Shown here one piece after another: positions 9,046 to 22,600 of a DNA stretch of 64,000 nt. Source of the stretch: Hyaloperonospora brassicae (lineage: Eukaryota; Oomycota; Peronosporomycetes; Peronosporales; Peronosporaceae); contig CANTFL010000148.1 of NCBI GenBank assembly GCA_947650285.1, positions 209,421 to 273,420 on the forward strand. Reading direction: 5' to 3'. The position numbers were made by a program, and so were the translations under genes. The notes under the pieces were generated by a model, which was given only the letters and a program-made list of their open reading frames with translations, was not told the DNA's origin and searched no databases. The stretch's first letter is position 1, and each line of letters opens with the position of its first letter.

Positions 9046-11975
9046 GGCTTGTTTTGGACTTGACACAGTTACCACAGAAGGCACAATGACATGAGAAGCA
9101 GAGTATCCGAAGTCGCTGATAGCTTAAAAGTATCTTGCGGGTCCAACGTGGCGGACAAAAACAGGTCTCATGTCGCAGCTCTTCGATCGAACATGATGAT
9201 GACGTGCCGAGAAAAAGTATCTTTATCTGCCGTTATCACGCGTCACACCTTTTCTTTGGATTACTGCAGAAATTCGTGAACGTTTCTGCCATGTTCACAA
9301 TAGACGAAACACTGTCGAGCCGGGATACGCAACATGTGTACTCACATTTTTGCTGTTGCCAAATGGTCGACCACTGGAATTATACTTTGCTGCACAAATC
9401 ATTGTGATGGCAATTAAGCTTCATAATTTGTATCGCAAGCCACATTGCCCTGACAGCTTCGTAATGGCTGCAAGATTTGGAAGGACAACTTGGACTTGCT
9501 CCGACAGATTATTTCATTCATGCCAATTTTAAAATCATCTTTTTGCATTATTGTATGTTATCTCTATGTATTGATATAATCTACAATATTTCAATTTCAT
9601 GCCTGTTTCTATTCATCATACTTTTACCAAGAAAGTTTTGTCTTTACCAATTGGTAGGATTTAAGCAATACGCAGATTCGTGCTCATTTCTGAAAAGTCA
9701 CCTCAATCACCTATCGGATAAAAAAACATTTTATATAAATATATCACAATATACCTTATGGTTTCGAAAGCTTAATAGTACTGATATCAAAAAATGCAAT
9801 GGGTATATTATGTCTACATTATTTTAACTTTGTAATCATGTCTATAAATCGACTTGTTTTTCTTGCAACTATATTCCCGCCTTGCGGGGCTAAAATACTT
9901 CGTCGTGGTAGAGTAGCCGAATTTTTCTAGCTGGATCCGAGCGTAGGCAGGGATCACACGACGGGATAGGGGGAAATGATCCATCTGCAATGTACTTTCA
10001 AGGCTCGACGATATGATGGTCGAGACCATTACCTTTACAGCCGGACATGAGTGAAGATTGTTATCTTTCACGGAGACAACTAATATAGCCTCAAATAGGT
10101 ACACAGTAAGAATTTTTTTGCGTACTACGTGTCCACTATCTAGCTTCGCTCACGCCATATTATGATCGGCAGATAACCGACGCTTCTGTTGTCAGTGTTA
10201 CATACGTGAGGTCTTTAGTGTAAAACGTGATATAAGTAGTATATTGAAATACTAAACACACTAATTAATAACATGCAATGCGTCCTCAATTTTCTATTCG
10301 CTCTGGTTCCTTCCATTAAACAATGGCGACGTGAGGGGGAGCACGAAGATTATCACGGGCACTTTGGTTCATCACTTACCAATTGCGTGAAACATAATGA
10401 TTCCAGACACTGATGTAGTTATCGCTCCTAAAGCCAGATGCGGTCCCTCTTCAACTAGAAAGCGCAATTACACCATGTATCGCGTAGCATGGTTGGTATA
10501 CAGTGTCAAGAATTCCTAAAACTCGACCAATTGGCGAGGCGAAGCCGCGGGAGGTGTGTGCAACAGTAGTGGTCGATTACAATTTTTGTTAGAAAACATC
10601 CTATCGACCCATCGATCACAACAAACGCAGCGCTGTAAACAATTACGCACAGCCCAGTAATCAATTTTCATACAGTCGTTACGCACACACAACAATAGCA
10701 GCGCGCTTATAATGATGTACGATTTGGTGATCAAGATTGATAAATCGTCAACGCACCGAAAATAATGCTACTGACTACTGACTACGATGTAGAGAAAGCA
10801 CTAGGTAGAAATTTAAGTACCTTATATGGTCAGATCTAGCTAATTTAACAGCGAGTGAAGTCCTGTGAGCGCAAAAAAATATGTACCTCCTAAACTGAAC
10901 ATATGTAAATTGACAAGTTTATTATGGGGAGCCACGCAAGTGGTAATGGAAGGGAGAAAAAGGACTTATTCAGAAAATGGAAGCTCAATTGAATATAAGA
11001 CACGCGACTATGTTTCAGTAATTTTTGAATCGTACAGAGAATACCTACTGTCGGATTCAAAAGGCACGGCATATCGATAGTATGTGTGGTAGCGTCAGAC
11101 TTGAAGCCCCCCCCCGAGGTGCGTGTGTTGGAGAAGACTACTAGGTCTATGTGATGAGATCCCAAATCACTCATTGCGCCGGATTGCCGACTTACGGAGG
11201 AGTAATAGGACGCCGCGTAAGAACTTTGACTATCCTTGTGTACCCGTCTGATAGCAGGTCGCACTCCTCGGAAGACTTGTGCGAGGATGTAGATGTCGGA
11301 TTTGGAGAATAATATTTGAGACCCCGAGCGGATATGATTCACTCGGTGATCCAGTAGGTGGACAATCAATCGACCTGGTCGAGAAAGGACTTGTTACCGA
11401 ATTCTTCTAAAATCAAGTCACTCCAGGACTTTTCCGTTTTTTCTGGTGTATGAACCACCAGAATTTTACCTTGCTCTTTAATCACTGCTGAGGGAGTCCG
11501 CTTTCGACAGCGGTTATTTTAGGGGGTGCTACTTGAGACGGACTGATAGACCAAACACTTGCTGAGATTCTGTTTGCACTTGGTTCTGCATCGCGACTGT
11601 CTTCGAAGGTAGGGCCAAAACGTTTCTTTTCCCTGGAACAGGCAAGCAGACAAACTAGGTTCCTTGAAGTACGACGAAGACGTGCTACGAAGATAGCAAA
11701 TATGTTAGTCTCGACACACAGTAAAACCTATCTAAAACATTACTGTCTGAATACAAAAAACTCCATAAAGTAGTTAGTTCATTCTTCCCAAGATCGGGTC
11801 CACACACTTATAACCGAAAACATCTGTAAGTCATATATTGTTGGCAAGTTAAGGTCCCATTTTGGACTTATATTTTGTATAATTGCTTTTTGCACATAAG
11901 ATCAAAATACTGTAGAATGATGTTAAGCACCACCTAAACACGTTTGAAGAAGTCTCGTATGTCAGACTAACGCAT
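9046..11975. other. Start of AT-rich gene-poor block
   Basis: Base composition drops from GC-rich to clearly AT-rich at about 9,100. Frames here are short and unlike proteins, except a minus-strand stretch at about 11,090-11,370 with more balanced composition (for example VFRGVRPAIRRVHKDSQSS), which may be an unclassified relic. I see no gene. Confidence 0.5.
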
Positions 11976-12407
11976 TTAGTTCGTGCGGATCGCCCCGACC
12001 ATGTCCTTCATCTGCTGTAGTGACTTAATAAAAACTTGCGCATCACCATCCTGTTGCAGCCAGAATGTCTCAAGCAACTCAGCAGCCTTCTGAGCATCCA
12101 CGACAGTACTTATAGCCTGTACCTGGCTTTCATCCTGCTCATCCTCGAGTTGAGTCAAAAGATGGTCTTAGATAATGTCATTCACATCCAAAATATTCGA
12201 TGCGATCCGCTCAGCAGTACTTTCTCGCAGGTCACGGATATCCATCGGGTTGGGACACTCGAAGCGCCGTAATCTGATGATCCACTTCATCCATGACTTC
12301 ATTGTCAAGACGCGGATCCTCGAGGACTGGTGGAGCATCATCTACTTCTGACTCAATATTGCAGTGCCGGAAACAGTTGTGGTTGGTCTCAGTGCGAACA
12401 TCATTAG
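11976..12407 (-). pseudogene. pogo/Tigger transposase relic A, C-terminal part
   Basis: Minus-strand fragments read TNHNCFRHCNIESEVDD (about 12,395) and, further on, AAELLETFWLQQDGDAQVF (about 12,090-12,030), ending in a stop at 11,976. The NCFRH motif after a DV..ET turn and the FWLQQ-rich tail are typical of the C-terminus of pogo/Tigger DDE transposases. The piece begins exactly at the edge of the copia LTR. The preceding residues (motif SVWA) resume at 17,053 on the far side of that element, so this is one gene split by the insertion. A stop and a frame change show it is dead. Confidence 0.6.
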
Positions 12408-12602
12408 TATAACAAAAGCTCAAGTACTTATCTGTGCTGCAAAAACGGAAAATGGTATAGAGAGCTAAAATATACTGCTAAAATGAATGATTATATCACT
12501 TTATTAAATGACCAATTCAATATAGATTGTTTGAACCACTGTCCATGCAAGCTGCCTTTTTTACGACGCGCACACCACCGTCGTTGATCGTGATCCTCTA
12601 AA
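12408..12602 (-). repeat. Copia LTR (3' LTR of the element)
   Basis: It aligns along its length with 16,858-17,052. Shared blocks include TCTGTGCTGCAAAA near the left edge, AAATGACCAATTCA, TGTCCATGCAAG and ATCCTCTAAA at the right edge. Boundaries are set by where this alignment ends. Confidence 0.7.
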
Positions 12603-12611
12603 CTTCCCCTC

Positions 12612-12740
12612 AACTTTCACTATCGCAAATTTCACTTTCACCGCGTAGTCGCATTGCTTGCAGTGCAGCAAGTGGCTTCGTCAGACAATCGGCAACTTGC
12701 ATAGCCAAATGGACATGTTTCAGCTGAACTCGCCTTGCGC
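12612..12740 (-). pseudogene. Copia RNase H, C-terminal end
   Basis: The minus strand reads VQLKHVHLAMQVADCLTKPL and then AALQAMRLRGE before a stop, matching the ADILTKPL end that closes copia RNase H domains. It lies directly inside the 3' LTR, as expected. Confidence 0.75.
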
Positions 12741-13639
12741 AATGTGAGTTAGAGCAAAATGTACCCTGAGGTCGATGTGCTTAGCTCGTGATGTGAATCC
12801 TTAATTCGTCGCGATATTTATCGCTGACTTGTTGTCCATGTGCACCGTAGTCGCTGTTAAACACGTGACACCCATCTCTTTCAGCATATAACAAATCCAC
12901 ATGACTTACTGCGTAGCTAATGGCAGTGCCATATATATGCTTCAGCAGAGGTTAAAGCCACAGAAGCTTTCGGCGCTTGATTTTGTGTACGACAATCGCG
13001 CCTCCAAGTAAAATCAACACACCAGACGTAGGTAGACCAGGATTCTTATCATTTACCCAAATTGCGTCACAATGTGCTCAAAGCATAATATTATTGTCGT
13101 CAATTTCTTGTACGAAAGTCCATGCGATTGTGTTCTCATGAGATATCGCAAAATGCGTAAAGCCGCAAGCAAGTGCATCTGTCGCGGCTGGTCCAAGTAC
13201 TGCGATGATACTCACATTGCATGGCTAATGTCCGGTCGCGTTGCATTGGCTATATACAACAGCAAACCGAATAATACTCGATATGAAGCGCTATCTTATA
13301 GCACTGGTTGTGACTCATTCAAAGTCAAGTCCTGGCCTGCGCAGATTGGGTTGCGAAATGCATGTGCTTTACTAAGCCCAAACTTAAAAACCAACTTTAT
13401 TTCGAATTGGTACTGTCTCAATACCACTTCTCCTTTTTCTTGTGAATAATTCACTCTAATGCCTCATATAAACTGCGCAGCTCCAAGTGACTTCACAGTA
13501 AAAGCTCTGACAATTCCTAATAAATCGCGTCCGCCTCTGCATATGACTTGAATCCGATCCGGAGGTCATCCACATACAAGACTATTTATATGCATGAATG
13601 AGTGTTTTTATGATCGCGTCGGGCAAAAATACATGTTTC

Positions 13640-13882
13640 CTATCCATATTGTTCAGAGCCCATGGTGAAAAATACAAAGCATGTTTTCTTGTGCCAAACG
13701 AAAGCCGCTTGTTTAACACCCATATAAGCTGCATCGTGATTTTCACACCATTCCGCGTGCAATAATGACTTCAAGGGGTGGCTCCATGAAAATGTTTCGT
13801 CCACATCAACATTTAAAAACGCTGTTTCCACGTCAAATTGCCGAATCACATGCTGCATGCTGCAATGAAACGACAAGAACAC
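13640..13882 (-). pseudogene. Copia reverse transcriptase fragment
   Basis: The minus strand contains RQFDVETAFLNVDVDETF and YMGVKQAAFVWHKKT, corresponding to the copia RT blocks D(V/I)..AFLNG.L and YGLKQAPR.W. The YVDD catalytic block could not be read cleanly. Stops and frame changes occur around it. Confidence 0.75.
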
Positions 13883-15267
13883 GTAAATCGTATTTGATCA
13901 TGCAACAGGTAGAAATGTGTCGAAGTAGTCAAAACAATGCGTTTTCAAATACCCAAGGGCAACCAATATGCGCTTTGTAGCAAACGATATTACCGGTATA
14001 TCATACTTGTGTCCAAGTACTCACTTGTGATCAATGACCTTGACATCCGGGGGGGGGCGATAGGCAGCGTCCCATGTGTAATTTTTCACATGAGCTTTTA
14101 TTTCTGCTTGTATTGCTGCTTCACATTTTTGTTCGTCTACGGACTTCAACGCATCGTGTTAAGTCATCGGTACATCAGTGGAAGAAAACGAAACCTCTTA
14201 CTCGTCAACAAATTGAAGTGTAGTATTCGACTCGACTTGTTCGATATCCACTGACGATTCATCATTCAAATGCGGTAGAATTGCATCATCATAGTCTAAA
14301 TTATCATCAGTAAGTAGACGAGATGATGTGGAAGAACTATAAAGCCTTTTTTCGATCCCAAATATATCTCAAGTCGTTCATCTGTGAGGGGTGTGTGTGT
14401 GGGAGCTCTTCAAAGAGAAATAGCCAGCGGATGATTAGGTATACCTGAAAGCATGTGTGGACCCTTATTGGCACTCCTGCAACAGTTGCGTTGGGTTTGC
14501 GATCTGTTGTTCATTTGGTTGCGTTTATGGACTGTATAACAAACGCGCCCCCAAATTGGGATAATGTCTAAGTCGTGTGACCGATTGAGGTGCCCAGACG
14601 CACCCATAGCCATGATTATCCGCTTGGTATCAACATCAGCGGTTTCATCAACTTTTAAATCATCAGGATCTTTATTTTTGCTTGGTTTGGGTACGACCAC
14701 CTTCACTTCGTCGTTTTCATCCTAAAAATGTTTGCATTAAGCAACAGATTCCCTTATAACAACAACATATTTGTAGTGCAAAGAAGGTCGATCGTTCAAC
14801 GTAACGGTTTAAGTCATCACCAATCTTTCTCTCGCCATATCCCACTCTCAATACGCCTTCGCATTGTCCAAATATGTAAAAAAACATAAACGTGTTTGAC
14901 TTGCTGACCCACTTAGTTTGATTGCAATTCGAGACTCATACATATATATAGTGGAACCAAATGCACAAAAATGACCTAAGTCTGTACTCGACCCATACAG
15001 CGTTTCGAATGGACTACTGATTGGTCGTGCAGTATTCGGAATTCGATTATGGTGTAAGCAGCTATCATAATCGCTTCGCCCCGCCAGCTACGATCAATAT
15101 TCATGTGACACATCAATGAGCGGGCCATATCGACAAGAATTCGATTTTCTTCCCCTTTGTTAAGCCATTTTCTTCCAGATTACACGGCACGCCTGTCTAG
15201 TGAATAATACCTTGATGTACATAGTGCTTACTGAAGCAATATTTCGTAAATTCCCATCATTGTAACC

Positions 15268-15525
15268 TCAGATGCACTTAATCTTGCACTCCGTTTGCGT
15301 CTTTACCATATCACGAAACGCCTTTAATCGTTTAAACACTTGAGACGTTGCTGCTAGCAAGTATGCGCAGGCAAATCGGCTGCAGTCGTCAATAAATATG
15401 AGTACGTATAAATTTTCACCCTTTGACTTCGGTTTCGAAAATCCCATGAGATCGGTGTGTACAATCTCGACGAATCGAGCAGTTTTCACTTCACTCCTCG
15501 TATGACTAAACGGAATGTTTGTCAT
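15268..15525 (-). pseudogene. Copia integrase core fragment
   Basis: The minus strand reads VEIVHTDLMGF and then YVLIFIDDCSRFACAYLL, the first two catalytic-Asp regions of the copia integrase core (VHSDLCGP...FIDDYSR..WVY). The third (Glu) region and zinc finger are decayed. The linker toward RT includes a charged KDPDDLKVDET segment (about 14,650). Confidence 0.8.
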
Positions 15526-16349
15526 TTCACCGCGTGCACATCCATCGCATACACTTTCATCAGATGCAAAAACTTTCGAAATACCAGACCAAGCCTTTAT
15601 CGCTTGCTGGATCTTGTTTGTAGACGCATGACCTAGGCTATCATGCTATATTCCACCATTGTAATTCATCGCGACACTAGGATCAGTGTCATGTGCCCCT
15701 TCGGTGATGTGCTGCTTCAAAATACACGCAGATACCTTTTCACTTGTTTAATTCCTGCCACGAACGTCATTGCTATTTTTTCGTGCTTAAACTAGACAAA
15801 CGCACCTCATGTCGTCAAAGCTGCTACAGACACAAGTTTCTTGTCTAGCCCAGGATGATGTTACACCTATATCAGCTTGACTGTGAGACCGTTCTCGAGA
15901 ATACCTTACACTTTTACGTCAGCTGCTGTCCATACGCCACAGTGCTGTAAATCGGGGTACTTAAACTTTATTATTTCGCAAATTCACGCTTATCATCACT
16001 CATATGATGACTCGAACAACTATCCAGCCACAACTTCAAACTCGAAATTGTTTTGCCAATTAATGCCAAAGATACAAATTCGTCACCAGGTCTCGACAAA
16101 TTCACGTTGCAACGCTACGATTTCTTGTGCCCGTACCGTCCAAATCCAAAGCACTCGCCTTGAAAAGTTGCGGAAATTCACGTCTTACAGAGCTGTGATA
16201 GCGATATATATTTTCTACTTTTCCACGGCGTCCTCAATTTACTTTAAATTGTCGAGGATCATTACGCTGAGTATGCGCCTTGAAAGCGACCTCCTTCTTG
16301 TCTTATTTTTAATAATTTCATACTCCCAGCGAAGCATCTCTTCCTATTT

Positions 16350-16760
16350 TAGCATCGTCATGTTGCTGTGTGACTCGAATAAGCGCATCAAATCACTATA
16401 TTAGGACAATGAACTCCCCAAAAGTGAACCCAGCTTTTCATCATCATCCATACTGTCACCGAAAGCCCTGAGATTCAGACACATCTCATCAAACTTCAGT
16501 CGGTGATGCATACGAATCCAACATCAACTCATGTATTTCCTTCCGAAGTTTCACTCTGTTGAGACGATTCTTCTTCGCGTAAAACTTCTGCAAAACCTAC
16601 CAAGCCTTTACAGCAGACTCTAATAAATGAACCATAAACTAATAGATTGGAGAGAGCTGCATCAACAGCTTATTTAAAACTTTTATATCCGCTAATTTCT
16701 ATTAAAGACTCTTCCGCACCACTGCTGGCTCTGGATTGATCATAACGTGATTGAAAAGGT
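16350..16760 (-). pseudogene. Copia gag fragment
   Basis: Minus-strand pieces VLQKFYAKKNRLNRVKLRKE and RLKFDEMCLNLRAFGDSMDD match the copia gag pattern (AW..L...Y..k...rl..L...l then f......L...G....d). Stops and frameshifts interrupt it. Confidence 0.6.
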
Positions 16761-16857
16761 ATTTGCGCGCGAGGGTCATGCGTGCGTTGGATTATCACAT
16801 AAATCATTTTTATGCGTGATGATGTCGATGGGATTTAATCTACTAAGGCTTATTACC

Positions 16858-17052
16858 TATAACATAAGCTTAACTACTTCTCTGTGCTGCAAAATAGAAA
16901 ATAGTCTCGAGAGTTGAAAACAACTGCTACAATAATGCATAATTTCTTTCAGCAAATGACCAATTCATCACACATAGTTAAAGACCAATGTCCATGCAAG
17001 TTGCATAGTCCAAGACACGCACATCACTGTAGTAAGTCGTTATCCTCTAAAG
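16858..17052 (-). repeat. Copia LTR (5' LTR of the element)
   Basis: Partner of the LTR at 12,408, the same length and about 75% alike by eye. The host transposase frame resumes immediately at 17,053. Confidence 0.7.
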
Positions 17053-18944
17053 CTGGCCCATACTGAGACTGAATTTTGGATAGCATGAAGTATGAGAATC
17101 TTTGACAGCTGAAATTCATCATTATCGATATACTGAAGGAACACATGTGGAGCACGGTATTGAAGAACTATCTGTGTAAGGATTGTGCTGATGAAGGGCC
17201 ACCCATAAACCTGAACCAGTTGAGACGTTCGGAATGGTGGATCAGGACTATCGGATCCAATCTGAGAGGGATCCGATATAAGAGGGATCAGATTCAATAT
17301 GGAACTGATACAAGAGAGGATCCGATCCATTATGAAACTGATCAAAGATGGGATCCGATCCAATAGTGAATCCGATTCCTGATTTGACCCGATCCAAGAC
17401 CAGATTTTATCCTAAGCCTTGGTTGGGGATAAATCTTGGAGCATTCGATGCACAAGAGGTAAAGTGAATTGTTTGACGATGCGTGGAGAGTGCCTTTTGC
17501 ATTGACAGGCTAGGTCGTAGTATCTCAATTTGGTTAGCTCACATAAAAGTGTTCAATTTGCTTCGAAAGAAACGCATCATATCTTCCGGGATGGAGCTTT
17601 GATCTCCCTACATTATTAAAAGTTGTGCCGCTCGTATATAAGACAGTCGCACCTGGATTTTTTGGCCAGGTGCGTTCATGACTCTCAAAACCATTAAGAC
17701 AAGTACGATAGGGTGAAGCAAGAAAGCAAGGGTGGTGAAATCGCGAGATGGCGTAAATGGTCAGAAGGTTAAGCAGATAAAGATCTGCGCATTAGACAAG
17801 GCGATACTGATTAGATTAAGGTCGATCATATTTAGTAACTACAAGTGACCTGCGATCGTGTAAATGATTTCACGCGATCACTTCATAACAAACTCTTTCA
17901 AGCTAAGCATCGACACGAGTCCACGGAGGTAAGTGCAGGCCGCCCTAACGACGGGTAAAAATGTGAGGAAGGAATCAAGAACGGAATTAGTACCCCCCGA
18001 CAGTCGGTAGTCTTGGGGCCAGTGGAGATGCGGGATCACATCAGCAATTTTGTGAAACCCGCTTTACCACATATGCGGTTGAGCCGGCGTCTATTAATGC
18101 GTTAATGTTGCGTATGATTATCTATTCACAAGGCTGGATAATTGACGTCATTCTGGGGGAGTAGTAAAAAGACGGGTTGCAAAGTGCGATCCGCTGCGAT
18201 ATATTAGCAAGCGGGACGTGTGCGTTGGAGTTGTCCAAGATCAACAGCTTCCTTTCGGTTTGCCATGCTCCAATCAATTTTTGCAGCCATTCCAGGAGGA
18301 TGAATTATGTCAGCCAAGCCTTCTTGTTGCTGCGATAATGAAAGCCAGTGTTATAGAGACCGACATGGCGGAAGCAGCGATTAGTGGAGAACTTGCCAAT
18401 GATCCACAGGGTTGTTTTGTAGAGCCTATCACCAGTGCAGCAGGCAGCCACAACCATTCGTTTCTTGTTTTTGCTTCGTTACTCCTAGCTGCCTCGGTGC
18501 AAGTTAATTGTCAGCCTGAAACAGAAGGGGTGGATTTGTCAATATATGACAATAAAATTTGATGTCCATTTGGAAGAGCGCTTTACATGCATCCAATAGA
18601 ACAAGCCAGTATCATCCATGTTGTCGATATCCTTTTATTGCGTACTGATTGAAGATTTCACGTAAAGAAGGAAGTGAATCCTCCACAGCTTCCATTCTCG
18701 ACAATCCGATCTCTCCAAAACGGCGGTAGAATTGTATTCCATTGCGAGCTTTAAAGGATTCCATCCATTCATTATAAAATGAAAATGACTTATAAACTGA
18801 ATGAAGACGATTTAAAATTCGCTCTGCATGCTCGCGTACCAGGTCTTCACTGAGATTGATGCTATCCTGGTATGCAATGAAACCAGCCAGCAGAGATGAT
18901 GGAATCAGCGGACACTTAACTGCACGCTGACGTTTGGCAATCAT
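17053..18944 (-). pseudogene. pogo/Tigger transposase relic A, N-terminal and core part
   Basis: From 18,944 the minus strand encodes an HTH/CENP-B-type DNA-binding region: LAGFIAYQDSINLSEDLVRE, then YNEWMESFKARNGIQFYRRF and a SLREIF helix. A TGLFYWM block near 18,590, WIIGKF near 18,390, YRSNKKAWLT near 18,330, and LILDNSNAHVPLA near 18,240 are the DDE core. FQLSKILILHAIQ...SVWA at about 17,125-17,053 leads to the copia breakpoint. Frame changes, stops and a low-complexity insertion (about 17,240-18,000) show it is defunct. With 11,976-12,407 it makes one split gene. Confidence 0.7.
17240..17400. repeat. Degenerate GGATCCGATCC-type repeat
   Basis: Several imperfect copies of a unit like GGATCCGATCCAATATGAAA lie in this short interval, interrupting the transposase relic. 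Confidence 0.55.
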
Positions 18945-19457
18945 GTTGGTGTCCTCTGAAATTTGAAGAAGGTCTGCCTTACTTTACTTTTCAGCGTGTT
19001 CGAGACTGTCGCCTGGATAATTATTAGCTTATGGTTGTCCTGTTGATAAGATGAGCCTGATACAGTGCCGGATTCTTGGCATGTTGAAAGATCCACACAA
19101 ACATCACCCGCCATTGCGGTGTGGAGTGCTTCACTCAGATGCACTGTTGTTGTGCTGCTTAATTTTTTTAAGAAATGGAGAGAGGTATAAAGACTTGGGC
19201 CGATCACTAGAATGTAAATTGTAAAATGAACATATTTGGGTCCTCGACTCACAATCTCTTGTTGCTACTCGAAGACGGGTGGATTCTTTCTGCCTATACG
19301 TTATTGTTCGCCATAGTGCGCATTACTACTGGTACAGAGCACGTTAGTAATCTCCACATCGCGCATTACTAACCGTCTATTCGCGCAATATTTTTTCGTC
19401 TATTCGTACAATCTGATTCTGACTGCGTCACTTTTTAAAACCTAAACGTAACAAAAG

Positions 19458-19610
19458 TGGGGGCCGTCACTTCCTGGCTGGACAGTGTTGGTGAACCTAA
19501 AATACCAGGATCCGAAGGTTTAACATTCTCGTCCAAAATTCTAGCCGGTAACAAACCAGTGACCTACAACTTGGAATTGCCATACCAAACTAGCTGAGTA
19601 ACATACCACT
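19458..19610 (-). mobile_element. tRNA-related SINE copy, degraded
   Basis: This aligns with 32,869-33,010. Shared blocks include GTCACT, CAGTG(T/C)TGG, AGGA(T/C)CCGAAGGTTTAA and CCGGTAAC. On the minus strand the head resembles the internal promoter of a tRNA (A-box-like CTCAGCTAGTTTGG), but its B box is mutated. tRNA-related SINEs are known from Phytophthora. It lies about 510 bp upstream of the relic A start, so it could instead belong to that transposon's terminal region. Confidence 0.5.
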
Positions 19611-22600
19611 TTCTGATACAAGGCCTTCTTTTAAATCCACAGCCCTCCGGAATAGAAAGTGATTTATTCGTTGAAAGGAGTGCTAATTCTATATACTAGT
19701 TATAACATCTCTAGAATATTAAATGAAGGGTCCCTTTAAAGATTATAGATCGACTCTTCTGTCGTTCTATCCTTGAGCTTCTGTATTTTCTGTAGTTTTT
19801 TTTTCGTATGCCATAATTTGATATTGTTACACTCCAAGAGTTTCTTGGACTTGTGGGACCGAGATCTATAGATGAAGGACCGAGCTCACCACTCACGAAC
19901 CAAGGTCGACCTCTAGGGACCGAATTTTTCGATGAGAGACCGTAGTCTGCTCCTTTCCGTACCGTTAAAGCAAAATCCTGGCCCTGATGTCTCTTGATGT
20001 TTCTGCAAGTTCTTCTCCTTTTAAAGTCGCTTCAATTACGTGATCCCATTTCTCTTGTACCTTCCCACTGGTGTGCGGTCCCTCATTACATAATGTCGCT
20101 GGCCATCAGGTACATTAATTGTGAAAAGTACTTCACCACTTGAGCAATTGCTACCAAAACAGGTTTAGAATAGTCGAGAAACAATACGGTATCGCATTTC
20201 ACGAAACCTTGAGAGGATAATCTTTTGAATATCCTGTGCCTCATTAGACGGCATCGTAATCGTCTCGGCGAGGGAAGAGTTGTCACGTAATGACCCTAGT
20301 CCTTGCTATTGCGAGAAAGAAATGAAAAACGAATAGTATCATGTTTTAATCGCTTGCATTGATCTCACTACAATTGATAGAAGTGCGGCGGTGGGTCAAG
20401 TTCTTCTCATAAGTTCGATATATTCAATCTTATCGGCCCTTTAATTGCTGCTTGACACGCGCAATCCATGACAAAAAACACCTACTTATGGTAAAGTGAC
20501 AAAACAAGAATTACGACTGTTTTGGATACAAAGCAATTTTACTATTACTGACTACGAAACGTTGTCGTTGATTAGTGACTCTTTCCTATGCGTTTGTGTA
20601 CGCAAAATTAGCACGGTGTTGTAAGTGAGGGTCAATTACTGATCAAAGTCAGTAAGTAGTCACCAGTGACCCTATTAAAGAGTCAGTAAACCTAATCAGT
20701 CAACCTATATTCGTCCCAACAATAAACTATGCGAAAATTTTCAGCTGAAAACGCTGCGACGTTTTCGATGTCAAAATTCATTGCGCCGAAGAATCGTTTA
20801 AGCGCAAAAGAGTTGATGTAGAGATAGTTTGGTGTAAGGTCACAGTTTTGTGAAATACGAAGCTGATGAGATAACCAATATGTCAATAAATAAAAAAACT
20901 CGTTTAGCTTGGCAGATTCTTCAAATTTACCTGGAATAAAATGCGTAATTGAATTAAGGTATGTCTTTCCATGCAGGATGACTTCATAATTCTAACCAAT
21001 AAGTTTCGTTTTGTGCTTTGATACCATATAGTATTAATATGGGTATCTACTATAACACCAAAAATTAAACGTCAATTATAATCTTGTGGGACTTATCAAA
21101 ACACGTACTGTCATTAAAAGATCGTTTGCTGACTGTAAAGTATAAACACATTTGGAGAACCGATCTAGACAGCCTTACCTAGTCGTTAAAGCATATTAGT
21201 TCTTGCGCTTCAGCAAAATCGCATGTTTCTTGTTTCAACTACAAAGCAAATGAGCGATAATGAACAAAGTTCGTCAGGCTATCTACAAATGATTGAATAC
21301 CCCATCAAGCCAAACGAACCTTAGAAGGACTTCACAATTAACAGGCATATATTAAACGATTGAAGACACTTGTCAAGTGCACCAACTCGACCTAAGGCAT
21401 GACTAAGCGAGAGAATGGTCCGTGAATGCATGAAAGACGTAGGCGTAATCATTAAATTTGCAAGTTAGGCATTGTTAGTCGGCATATGTCTGACATTTTA
21501 TATATTGTATACCTTGTAAAAATCCTGAAGTCGCCTATTGAGACCATACTGATGTGACCTGAAACGATAATAATTCTGACGCTTCGTAGAGGAATGATGA
21601 TACGTGTATACAGGGAGAGCACAAGCGTGATTAAATGTGACAATGTGGAAAAGTCGCAATCCATGATTTATTAATACTAATTCCGTTCTCACTTCGACCA
21701 GACTTGCCGACTTATAAAAGGAGCAATTTGATCCGTGTTTTGTATAAATTTGTGCTCACATCGATTACCTGTCAGTTATAATAACTTAACCTGTTAAATC
21801 GCTATCAGAGTGTCGAAATCGATTATAGTTTGGCTTTATAGCTGCTAATTGCTGGATGAAATTGTTCTATAGCGATCCAGGCATGGGCAGATCTTGACCT
21901 AAAAATTATTATTTAAAAGACGCTCTGGGTCGCTCGATCTGTATCTAGCTCGTAGATGCTTGATTATACTCATACTGGATTCATAAAGACATCCTTAACA
22001 TTGTATTCAGATGATCGATGTTCTCCATATTAGCCATTATATATGACCTTTTTAGAACTATATGTCGTATATTCATATTAATCGCAACAAAGGAATGCTA
22101 TTCGTACTAAGCCCCCTCCTCTTGTCAAATCAGAAAATATATCAGAGGAGCGATGCGATGGAGGTCTTCGGTCGTCAAAAGACTGATTTCTGTCCGGAAA
22201 AGATGTCTATATTGTGTTTTGCTCGTAATATCAAAATCTGCATATTTATAAACTCACTCTTAACTTATTTTTATTGTATATACAACTAAATAAGGATTAT
22301 TTGGAACTTGATATATATTAAGGTACAACCAGCTTCTTGTAGTTGAATTGAAAAGCTCGTGGTCAAGTCTCCCATTCTAAATCCACTATCCTTAGTATTG
22401 CATGTAAGCTATATATTCGATTGTTTGTTCTATTGTCGGAATTTACCCGGATCCATGTATAACATTTATAATGAGAAAATGTGCATAATAAATTGAGCTT
22501 AATGTACTCATAGTGAGTCCATAAAGCTCCTTTATACAACTTCTACTGTAATTAGAATCAAAGCCTTTACAGTACGTAGTATTGCTATTTGTAAATACTC

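Larger units (their letters stand above)
12408..17052 (-). mobile_element. Decayed Ty1/copia LTR retrotransposon
   Basis: Two 195-bp related LTRs (12,408-12,602 and 16,858-17,052) bound a minus-strand polyprotein whose order is gag, integrase, reverse transcriptase, RNase H, the copia order. A purine-rich GAGGGGAAG tract adjoins the left LTR internally. Many stops and frameshifts and LTRs only about three-quarters alike mark it as old and inactive. It sits inside a pogo/Tigger transposase gene. Clear target-site duplications were not found, probably because of decay. Confidence 0.75.
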
